Origin: Nemertoderma westbladi
Taxonomy: Eukaryota > Xenacoelomorpha > Nemertodermatida > Nemertodermatidae
Length of the DNA: 64,000 nucleotides
Reading direction: 5' to 3'
Assembly: GCA_032718475.1 (NCBI GenBank)
Contig: JAUCBJ010007719.1
Span: 1 to 64,000, forward strand
Shown: piece after piece, positions 53,546 through 63,600 of the stretch
Layout: every line of letters starts with the position of its first letter
How positions within the stretch are numbered: position 1 is the first letter of the stretch
Notes under the pieces: generated by a model
What the model saw: only the letters and a program-made list of their open reading frames with translations
Databases searched by the model: none
What the model was told of the DNA's origin: nothing
Translations under genes and position numbers: made by a program

Positions 53546-56306
53546 ATATGGATGAATAAGTGCAAAGAACAACATACGTAAGATATGAAGTGGAAAGATT
53601 TTTCGAAGCCTATAAAATATTCCTGCAGATTTGGAAATCTTTTTCAATATGTAAGCTATGTGCTCTTTAAAGTTAAGTTTACTATCAATTAAAACTCCAA
53701 GGTATTTTGTGTAGCTAACTTTGGAAATTTCTGCACCTTTAATTTTTACTTTGGGCAGAGAATCCTGGGAGAGTGTTGAGTTAGAGAATAATGTATATTC
53801 TGTTTTCTTGAGATTGAGTGAAAGTTTATTATCAATTAACCAATCTACAATGTCATTTATATCGTGGTTTACGGAAGAAATTAATTCTGGTAAGTTATTT
53901 AAATGTTTAATTAGACTTGTATCATCAGCAAAAAGGGTTGTCAAGAAGGATGTGGCGTTTGGGAGGTCGTTTACATAAATCAGGAACAAGATCGGTCCAA
54001 GGATCGATCCCTGTGGTATTCCACAAAGTATTGGTTGTAGTGATGAGTTGAATCCATCCAGTGTTACAAATTGTGCACGATTAGATAAGTAGTCAGAAAA
54101 TAATTGCAGAGGAATCCCCCTGACTCCATAGCTTTTCAGTTTATTGATTAGGATGGCGTGATCCAGCGTGTCAAACGCTTTTTTAAGATCAATGAAAATA
54201 GTACAAGCTGACAATTTATTATCGATAAAATCACGCAGCTTTTCTACAATATCGAGAATTGCATACGACGTAGTGTATTTTTTCCTAAAGCCGTACTGGT
54301 TACTATTTAGTATGAGGTACTTATCTAAATATGATGCTAGCTGGACATATATTATACGCTCGTATAATTTACTCATAACTGGTAATAGTGAGATTGGACG
54401 GTAATTAGTTGTAAAACGCGGATCACCAGATTTATAGGCAGGTATTACTTGTGCTTGCTTGAGCGAATTTGGAAAAAAACCATTTACAATGCTTATATTT
54501 ATTAATTCCGAGATATGTTCACTCAAAATACGAGCAGCCAGCTTTATAAGTTTGATTGGGCATTTATCATTTGTAGCTGGAGGCTTCTTTTATGTCTAAG
54601 ATAAAATATTGCACCTCAACCGGTGTCGTTTTTATAAGTGCAAAGGAGTTCGATTTTTTATGCCTAATATGTCGCAGAGGACAACGAGGAGATATGGGAA
54701 TTTCATTGGAGAGAGAAGGACCTATAGAAGTGAAAAATGTATTAAATATTTCGGCAATATCACCTGGTTCAGTGATCAATGACTCAATGTTACCATCAGA
54801 CACGGATATTTTACGTGGAATGGATTTTTTCGGTGTTCGACCAAGAGCAGTATTTATAGTACGCCAAGTTTTCCGCATATTTGATTTATTTTTATCAAAT
54901 TGTGATGTATAATAATCCCGTTCCGCGTTCCTTAATATTGTTGTAAGTTTATTTCTATATGTTTTATATATTAAATGGTTTTTCGGGGTTTGTTTATGAA
55001 CGTATTTCGCATATAAGTTATTTTTTTTATTGATTGACTTTACCAGTGATTGGGTAAGCCAGGGTTTATGAGGCACCAGTTTTTTTGGAATTTTTTTGCG
55101 TGGGGCATGTTTTTGACATATTGCATCTAAATTTGAATAAAATATATCAAAGCGATCTCTCAACTGATTATTCGCGTTATTATAGGTCCACGTGTCAATG
55201 TCTGACAAATCAGCTAAAAATGTTGTATGATCAAAATTTGAATAATCATAAATAAAGTTCGTAGTATCAAGCCTGAAATAATTAGAATAATCTGTTAAGA
55301 TCACGAATGTCGGTAAGTGATCGGCAATTTCTGTTAGGAAAACACCCTCATTAGATATCGATGTATTAATATTGGTTATGACATGGTCAAGCAAAGATGG
55401 TGGAGAGCTTTTAATGCGAGTTGGCTTTGTAATGACCTGCTTAAAACCGTTTGAGTTTATGGTTTGAAGGTAATTAAGAGTTAAATTACAAGGTTTTTTT
55501 AAATAGCCTTTATCAGCTAGCATGGATAGTAAGTTATCCAAATCATCGATAAAATTATTACGGTCAACTGTTTGGGAAACATACATACATCCTATTATTA
55601 GAGGTTTATTTGGATGGGGACGTTTTACTTCGATCCAGCAATTCTCAGGTCCCGATATTCGTAAATCAGTACGTTCAATAAAATCGAACTCATCTCGAAT
55701 GAAAATTGCAGTGCCGCCTCGTTTTGTGTCCCGCCTATCCTGTGAGACCAACTCATAACCTGGAAAAGTAATTTCTGAGGGGTCCGAAGAAGTGCTCATA
55801 AATGTTTCAGAAAATGTCAACACATCGAAATCACTCGACAAAGTTTGGAAAAAATTTGATATTAAACACTTGTGTGTTGGTAGGCTTTGGCTATTGACAT
55901 GAAAAACCGAGAACGACTTAGAGTTCTCTAAGTTACCGAATTCTTTATTAAAAGTATCAGCTGTGTGATAACCCCGAGAAATATTGTTATTATCTAAATT
56001 TATGTCAGGATCAATATCATTGAATGGAGAATTAGATAGATCGTCGTCGAAGTTTAAATTACAACGGGTAGACGAATCACCAAATATATCGTCATCATCA
56101 CTATTAACATATCCAAAAGGAAACAGTTCCAAATAACAGTAAATGCACCACAGACCACCAACCGTGCTCAAATAGGTATCCACCTCGCTTTGGGTGAGAC
56201 ATGTGCCACATTGTGAGTGATATGTGAAGCCACAAAGCTCACAATGCCATTTACAATCTGAATTAGTGAACACAGAGAAGCAAAAATCACAGTGAAGATT
56301 GTCCAT
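53546..56306 (-). pseudogene. LINE D ORF2, frameshifted and lacking part of the endonuclease
   Basis: From the ATG at 56306: a PHD finger (C6/C9, C22/C25, H30/C33, C54/C57), an acidic linker, then endonuclease motifs FHVNSQSL (Asn), LTFSETFM (Glu), DRRDTKRGGTAIF, LLDHVITN and ADHLPTFV. The GDFN strand is missing: LADKGYLKKPC runs directly into NLTLNYLQTI, so an internal deletion of roughly 15-25 codons has removed it. The first frame stops at 54567 and the RT continues in another frame from about 54575 (NYRPISLLPV, IFIDLKKAFDTLD, CGIPQGSILGPILF, FADDTS, KYLGVLID). One extra base in an A-run near 54570 explains the shift. The copy is inactive on two counts. Confidence 0.88.
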
Positions 56307-56520
56307 AGCGTTAGTTTAGTAGATTTGAGTAGGGTAGGCGGTAGGGGTAAAGAGAGAGAGTGAGGGGTGGGGGTGGGGGGTAGTTTTTTTGTAGTCGTCG
56401 GATCAAATAAGTGAACGGGGACACTCCGTAGACAATTAGTGTTGTTTACCGGAGAATCTACAGCACTAGACAGGAGTAATACAATAATTAAAATGCCCAA
56501 TACCAATATCCCAACCATAC
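53546..56520 (-). mobile_element. LINE D: CR1/L2/jockey-like element with PHD finger, endonuclease and RT
   Basis: A minus-strand element with a 200-base leader (56307-56520), an N-terminal PHD-type zinc finger, an APE endonuclease, an RT and a truncated C-terminus that runs into the GC-core repeat. On its 5' side it abuts the minisatellite at 56530-57490. No target-site duplication was found. Confidence 0.85.
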
Positions 56521-56529
56521 ATTATCCTA

Positions 56530-57490
56530 ACAAAATATTGTAGTTTAGTTCAACCAACGTATGAAAATAAAACTAGTTCAACAAAACATTGTAGCTTAGT
56601 TCAACCAACGTATAAAAAACTAGTTCAACCAAAACATTGTAGCTTAGTTCAACCAACGTATAAAAAACTAGTTCAACCAAAAATTGTAGCTTAGTTCAAC
56701 CAACGTATAAGAAACTAGTTCAACCAAAACATTGTAGCTTAGTTCCACCAACGTATAAAAACTAGTTCAACCAAAAATTGTAGCTTAGTTCAACCAACGT
56801 ATAAAAAACTAGTTCAACCAAAAATTGTAGCTTAATTCAACCAACGTATAAAAAACTAGTTCAACCAAAACATTGTAGCTTAGTTCAACCAACGTATAAA
56901 AAACTAGTTCAACCAAAACATTGTAGCTTAGTTCAACCAACGTATGAAAAACTAGTTCAACCAAAAATTGTAGCTTAGTTCAACCAACGTATAAAAAACT
57001 AGTTCAACCAAAACATTGTAGCTTAGTTCAACCAACGTACAAAAAACTAGTTCAACCAAAACATTGTAGCTTAGTTCAACCAACGTATGAAAACTAGTTC
57101 AACCAAAAATTGTAGCTTAGTTCAACCAACGTATAAGAAACTAGTTCAACCAAAACATTGTAGCTTAGTTCAACCAACGTATGAAAACTAGTTCAACCAA
57201 AAATTGTAGCTTAGTTCAACCAACGTATAAAAAACTAGTTCAACCAAAAATTGTAGCTTAGTTCAACCAACGTATAAAAAACTAGTTCAACCAAAAATTG
57301 TAGCTTAGTTCAACCAACGCATAAAAAACTAGTTCAACCAAAAATTGTAGCTTAGTTCAACCAACGTATAAAAAACTAGTTCAACCAAAAATTGTAGCTT
57401 AGTCCAACCAACGTATAAAAAACTAGTTCAACCAGAACATTGTAGCTTAGTTCAACCAACGTATAAAAAACTAGTTCAACCAAAAATTGT
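56530..57490. repeat. 46-50-bp minisatellite, about 20 copies
   Basis: The unit is TTGTAGCTTAGTTCAACCAA, CGTATAAAAAACTAGTTCAA, CCAAAA(CA). Each unit contains two related half-units (TTAGTTCAACCAACG and CTAGTTCAACCAAAA), so it arose from an older 23-25-bp repeat. It sits between the 5' end of LINE D and LINE B3. Confidence 0.92.
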
Positions 57491-58500
57491 AGGTATTAGC
57501 CCTATCGAAAGGGTTACCATGTAGCCCATTTTTTCAATTAGAAGGATAATTAAAGAGTTATCAAAAAAGAAAGACAGACATCTGGCTGTTATCTTTGTTG
57601 ACTTCTTCAAGGCCTTTGATTCAGTCTCTCGCTCACGTATGTTCAGCATACTTTCATTATATGGGATTCCTGATGGAATTATTGCAGCAATCAGATCAGT
57701 ATACGATGGTTCGACAACATTTGTGTCTACTGTTGACGGTGACACAGAACCATTCGAAATGTTACGGGGAGTCCTCCAGGGTGAAACACTTGCGCCATTC
57801 TTGTTCATAATTCTGGTTGACTATGTTCTACTAATGTCCTTAGATCATCATAATGATGATGGGGTGATGGTAACTCCACCTACTGGCTCCAGAAGTCGAA
57901 GAAATCCTGCCAAGTACCTAACTGATCTAGACTTTGCTGATGACTTTGGAGTACTCTCATAATCACTAGCTAGACGAACGAACAGCTCCTCAGCTCATTC
58001 GAAGAGGCTGCTTCAAGTGTTGGTCTGTTAGTTAACTCCAAGAAGGCCAAGATTTTAACAGTTAATTTGGAAAGTCCTCAGGAAAAATCTGATCGTTTGT
58101 GCATATGCTTGTGCATGTGGACGACTTCTGTTACTTGGGATCATGGATCCGGAAGTCAGGTGAGGACCTTCGAATACGTAAGGGAAAGGCACGGGCAGCC
58201 TTGAATAGGCTTTCCAGGATTTGGAAGTCACAGATAATTAATCGGAATCTTAAGGTCCGATTGTTTAGAGCAGCAATAGTCCCAGTACTCCTCTATGGGA
58301 GTCCATGCTGGCTCTAACTGATGAGGACACGAAATCTCTGTATTGTACATTTACACGAATGCTACGTCGGGGTCACTGTGTCAAGTCCAATGCTCACACA
58401 TCTCCAACCAGACACTATATAACATTGGATGTGTCTCATTAGTTCCCCCAAGTTTGACACTTGAACAAAGCCGCCTCCGCTTTGCAGGAGATTGTTTTCG

Positions 58501-59499
58501 GAAGCAGGACAATTCGGTCCCGGACAATTCGGTCCGGACAATTCGGTCCCAAAACATGCATAATAATGGGACCGAATTCTCCGGGACCGAATTGTCCGGG
58601 ACCGAATTGTCCGGGACCAAATTTAATTGGTACTATATAATGGTGAATGTTCTAGAACCTTAATATATATTATTATATGGTAGCTAGCGTATTTTTTGCT
58701 ACCTAGTATTTTTTTTTTAATAAAAAAAATTTACTTTTTTTGTTTACATTATTATTTATGGTAGCTATGGTGTTTTTATGGAGCTTGTGAATTATTTACT
58801 AGCTAGTAATAGCTAGTAATATTTACTAGCTATTTAAAATGTTTAAAGCTGATTTTTTTAATATTATTGCGTAAGTATACTGTATGTGTTGTTGGTTGGT
58901 TAACAAGCCTAAATTATTATCCTACATAATAGCTGGATCTCATTCAGGGACTGTTATAATATCATCAATATTGTTGGTAATTAATATAATCAGCAACAGT
59001 TTAGGCCTAATTCTGAAATATCAATGTATTCACAATTTTTTTTATAATTTTAAGAAAATGCTTGCTAGTAAAAAAAAAACACTAGCTACACCTTAATAAG
59101 TAATATATAATAATGTTCTCGAACACTTACCAATAACAAAAATAAAAAAAGTACAGTATTTTTAAAATTAAAAAAATTCTAGCAAGTAAATAACACTAGC
59201 TACCATAACAAATATCTCTACTAATGTTCTAGAACATTCACCAATATCAAAAAAGCACTAAAAAGTTGCTATCAGGAACCGGACAATTCGGTCCCGGACA
59301 ATTCGGTCCCGGACAATTCGGTCCCGGACAATTCGGTCCTAGGACAATTCGGTCCTAGGACAATTTGGTCCCGGACAATTCGGTCCCGGACAATTCGGTC
59401 CCATTTATTTAGTGTTTTGGGACCGAATTGTCCGGGACCGAATTGTCCGGGACCGAATTGTCCGGACCGAATTGTCCGGGACCGAATTGTCCTACATCC
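58501..59499. mobile_element. Foldback element FB-B with termini made of 15-bp tandem repeats
   Basis: ATTGTTTTCG is duplicated at 58491-58500 and 59500-59509, and the interrupted LINE B3 sequence has it once. Inside, GGACAATTCGGTCCC is tandemly repeated three times (58507-58550), then inverted about three times (58568-58618). At the other end it is repeated eight times (59281-59402), then inverted five times (59419-59492). Each cluster can fold into a hairpin and the two ends can pair with each other. MITE M2 occupies the middle. The design recalls Drosophila FB elements, whose inverted termini are tandem short repeats with 9-bp duplications; the sequence itself is unrelated as far as I can tell. 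No transposase. Confidence 0.85.
58642..59242. mobile_element. MITE-like element M2 inside FB-B
   Basis: GGTGAATGTTCTAGAAC (58642-58658) and its exact inverse (59226-59242) bound about 600 AT-rich bases with GGTAGCTAGC/ACTAGCTACC motifs and a further TTCTCGAA copy (about 59115). It is the same family as M1 (21269-27635). Its 73-codon frames are not meaningful. Confidence 0.75.
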
Positions 59500-59730
59500 A
59501 TTGTTTTCGCAGTGAGGACCAGCCTGTGCCGTGCACAATCTTGTGCTTTGGCAGCCCCATGGAGAAAATAAGCATGATGGATAGCCCATGACTTTTGTGA
59601 GATGCCTCTTAAAGGACACTGGTTTTGTAGATGCGAATAGTCTCGCGAAAGTCGTGGGGGATAGGGAGATGTGGCGGTGAATCTTTGTTAATGAGCTGGC
59701 ATAGCATGCACCCTGCATTGGGCTTATCAA

Positions 59731-60235
59731 TTGTGGATTGCATGATGGTAGCAACATATTTTTGTTAAGCCAGCATCTCAATGACACAGTTTCAAAGCAG
59801 CAGGCCGATTATAGAGTTTTAGCTGGAGATGTTCAATCAGTAGTGAGTGTAGCTGAAGATGTTCATGGTGAAGCAATGACAAATCGAGATTTATCTGTTT
59901 TAGAAGCTTACAATAACATAATAACAATATCAGAGATGATGATGGAACAGGACTTCAGCCGGTAATTGTAGAAAGTGTTGAGCCAATAATAATTGGGAAG
60001 GGGTTGTTTTATCTCTTAGGCCTACGGATTCTCATAGCATCAATCTTGAGTATGATACTCTACCGGATTCTATGGCAATCAATATGCGGGGTAAATGACC
60101 AGCAATCAATGCTAACGGAATATGGTGAACATGAATTAGTTTCCAACAGCCGGTGTGGCAGGGTGATGATGACCACGATCCAGACAGCGCAAACAGTTAT
60201 AAAAATAGGGAGTCTGCGCTGTCCCATGGAAAAAA
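59731..60235 (+). other. Short unassigned region containing a candidate exon
   Basis: Apart from the candidate exon at 59815-59961 I see no feature. Frames after 60004 (YLLGLRILIASIL...) resemble nothing I know. Confidence 0.4.
59815..59961 (+). CDS. Candidate exon related to the 30-bp repeat region
   Basis: CCGATTATAG could be an acceptor and CAGCCG|GTAATT a donor. The open frame reads VLAGDVQSVVSVAEDVHGEA and then MTNRDLSVLEAYNNIITISE. Its start repeats the SVAGDVQPVV unit of 51740-52236 and the rest is unique and compositionally protein-like. The two loci may derive from one gene, perhaps the host gene upstream. This is speculative. Confidence 0.3.
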
Positions 60236-60663
60236 CGGAATTTAAAGGTTCGATTCTCTTAAGAGCAGCAGTATTCGTATATGGGAGTCTATGCTGGCTT
60301 CTAACTGCAGAGGATACCAAATATCTGGATGGCACTTTCACTAGAATGATGCCCCGGGTTCATTGTGTCAAGTACAATGAACACATCTCCAATCAGACTC
60401 TATACAAAATTGGAGGAAACATCCATTAGTCTTCCTTAGCTTGATACTTGACCTGAACCGCCTCCGCTTTGCAGGACATTGCTTTCGCCGTGAGGACCAG
60501 CCAGTGCATAATATTGTGCTTTGGCGAATAAATAATCATGGTGGACAGCCCATGCCTTTCTTGGGACGCCTGTTAAAGGCGTATCTAAACACTGGCCTTG
60601 AAGATGCGGATGATCTAGCAAATGTAATGGGTGGTAGGGAGATGTGACAGCGCAATTTTGTTG
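60236..60663 (+). mobile_element. LINE B4: 3'-end fragment of the RTE-B family
   Basis: The plus strand matches the LINE B C-terminal region: GSLCWLLTAEDTKYLDGTFT, HISNQTLYKIGG, FAGHCFRREDQPVHNIVLW and DADDLANVMG. It stops at ATTTTGTTGAC, where the opposite-strand LINE B5 tail begins. The frame is broken at about 60429. Confidence 0.88.
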
Positions 60664-63600
60664 ACTACTACTACTACTACTACTAGGATCGGCATGCTGC
60701 ATTGCAGCTGCATTTTTAAGAATGCTGTGCCGGCTTGTCAACAAAATTGCACCGCCACAACTCCCTATCACCCATGACATTTGCTAGATCATCCGCATCT
60801 TTAAGGCCAGTGTCCTTTAAGATGCGTCTCAAGAAAGTCATGGGCTGTCCACCATGCTTATTTACTCCATGAGGCTGCCAAAGTACAAGATTATGCACTG
60901 GCTGGTCCTCACGGCGAAAGCAATGTCCTGCAAAGCGGAGGCGATTTTGTTCTAGTGTCAAGCTTGGGGGAACCAATGAGACACCTCCAATGTTATATAG
61001 TGTCTGGTTGGAGATGTGTGCATTGTACTTGACACAATGTACCCGGCGTAGCATTCTTGTGAATGTGCCATCCAGAGATTTGGTGTCCTCAGCAGTTAGA
61101 GCCCAGCATGGACTCCCGTAGAGGAGTACTGGAACTACTGCTGCTCTAAATAATCGGACCTTAAGTTTCCGATTAATTCTAGGTGACTTCCAAATCCTGG
61201 AAAGCCTATTCAAGGCTGCCCATGCCTTTCCCTTACGTATTCGAAGGTCCTCACCTGACTTCCGGATCCATGATCCCAGGTAACAGAAGTCGTCCACATG
61301 CTCAAGCATACCATCCTTTGAGCTTATGCTCATCCGATCAGAGACTTGCTGAGGACTTTCAAAGTTAACTGTCAGAATTTTGGTCTTTCTGGAGTTAATA
61401 AAAAGACCAACACTAGAAGCAGCATGTTCTAATGAGCTGAGGAGCCGCTGGGCTCCCTCTAATGATTCTGAGAGTACTCCTAAGTCATCAGCAAAGTCTA
61501 GATCAGTTAGGTACTTGGCAGGATTTCCTCGACTTCTGGAGCCAGTAGGTGGAGTTATCATCACCCCATCATCATTATGATGATCTAAGGACATGCGTAG
61601 AACATAGTCAACCACAATAATGAACAAGAATGGTGCAAGTGTGTCTCCTTGGAGGACGCCCCATAACACTTCAAATGGTTCTGTGTCACCGTCAACAGTA
61701 GACACAAATGTTGTCGAACCATCGTATACTGATCTGATTGCTGCAATAATTTCATCAGGAATCCCATATAATGAAAGTATGCTGAACATACGTGAGCGAG
61801 AGACTGAATCAAAGGCCTTGAAGAAGTCAACAAAGATAACAGCCAGATGCCTGTCTTTCTTTTTTGATAACTCTTCAATTATCCTTCTAAGTGCCAAAAT
61901 GGGCTCCATGGTCCCACGACCTTTACGGAACCCATTCTGATTTCCACGTAGCAGTCTCTCAATGGGATCCCTGATGCGATTTAATAGAATTCTATTGTAT
62001 AGTTTTGCAGCAATTGAGATCAATGAGATTCCCCGAAAAGAACCATAGAGTGTTAGGTTGCCCTTCTTGGGAACTGGCACCAACTTATTTGTTTTCATTT
62101 CTTGTGGGACTCTTGTTGTACGGTACATGTCTACTATGATGGGATAGATGAGCTTTAAACACTCAGGTATTTTAAAGACCTCAGGGGGAACACCATCTAC
62201 TCCACTGGCACGATTGGTCTTAATGCTCTTTGCAGCAGCCTTCACTTCTGCAAAGGAGATATCACCAATGGGAATATCTGGGAGTACAGACTCAGACACT
62301 TTTACTTCTATAAAGTTATCAGGCAATACCCTGTCATTATTGAGGAGCTTTTCAAAGTGGGCTTTCCAACCATTGAGGCGATCGGCTGGTGATTCAGCCT
62401 TAACCTTGGTGGTTGGTTGGCTTTTCCGCCCAGTAAGCAGATTGATCGATTTCCATGCCTGGGATGATTGCCTGCTGTCGTCAGCATCATTAATGGCATC
62501 AACCTGTTGGTTTATTAGCTCCTGTAGATTAACAGAGTACTGCCTGTTCAGGGACCTAGATGCAGCTTTAACTGCATTCTTGGCCGCTGTAGTCTGTTTG
62601 AGTCGGGACTCTTTCTGCGCCTTATGAAGGTCATTTCGGCACTTCTGAATTTTGTTGTCAGTCCAGGGGGCCCTTTTCCTGTTTCGAGGGTATACAGGAA
62701 CTGTTTCTGCAGCTGCTAACTTAACTGCTTCTGTAAAGGCAGTATAGCCCTCACAGTGATCTGCCGCCTCAGAGGCAAGAGCCTCATACCTGTTGCTCAG
62801 CTGTAGTGTGAAGCTGGATCTCACACTTGGCTGTTGCAACAGAGAGGACCAGTCATGCCGTGGCAAGGCAGATTTCGTTGTTCTGCTAGCACGCAGACTA
62901 AGTCTTACCTTGGCCACAATAAGGCGGTGATCACTGGAGAAGGGTCGAAGTGTAAATGCATTACAGTCTTGTATAGAGCTCCTGTATTTCCTACGAAACA
63001 GAATATGGTCTATCTGGGACTTGTGACCACTGGGTCCACTATGAGTCCATAGCTTTCCAGTTCGCTTCTTGAACTGGGTTCCAGCCGAAAACAATCCATT
63101 TCCAGAGATAAAATCCTGAAGATGGACAGAATTTCGGTTAACACTATTGCTATAGACCCAGGGCGATGTAGGTGATTGATGCAGACTTGCATTAAAGTCT
63201 CCCAGGAATGTTAAGAATGCATGCTGATCCACTCCATCAGTTGCTGCTTGTAGATTGTGGTAGAAATTTTCCACCTCCTCTACAGGGGCAACACTAGTTG
63301 GAGAGTAGCACACAATCAGAACCACCTTAGGAAACTTCTTAGCCAGTCTTCCAGAACATGAGAAGTGGCAACGGATGATGCGGTTAGAGATTTGGTCTAT
63401 TTTGTCCAATGCTGCATGTGCAGTTGGATTCATCAATAGACCAATTCCACCATTGCCACTATCATCTGCTGACGCGAGGGCGAGTCGCCAACCGCCCCCC
63501 ATGTCCTTAATCAGAACCTCATCAGTCTGTCCAGTCTGCATTCGGTGCTCTTGAACACCCACTGCGCTAAGAGAAAGCTTATCTGCCAAGGCAGTCAGCT

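Larger units (their letters stand above)
57510..59730 (+). mobile_element. LINE B3: degenerate RTE-B copy, split by a foldback element
   Basis: The plus strand carries the RT part of LINE B: FVDFFKAFDSVSRS near 57590-57640, GVLQGETLAPFLFIILVDYV, DFADDFGVLS ending in a stop at 57961, VDDFCYLGSWIRKSGEDLRI and GSPCWL followed by a stop. It is interrupted at 58501-59499 and resumes with CFR-EDQPV and the last 200 bases. Several stops and indels make it older than B1/B5. Its left end lies just inside the minisatellite edge, and its 3' end is degraded. Confidence 0.88.

Noticed and set aside
56168-56518. 116-codon minus frame with a hydrophobic start (LVLGILIIVLLLSSAVDS)
   Set aside because: It lies in the LINE D leader, overlaps the PHD-finger frame and is not supported by composition; a signal peptide-like start can arise by chance.
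59272-59787. 171-codon minus frame with GQFGPGQFGP repeats
   Set aside because: Translation of the 15-bp FB-B repeat joined to antisense LINE B3.
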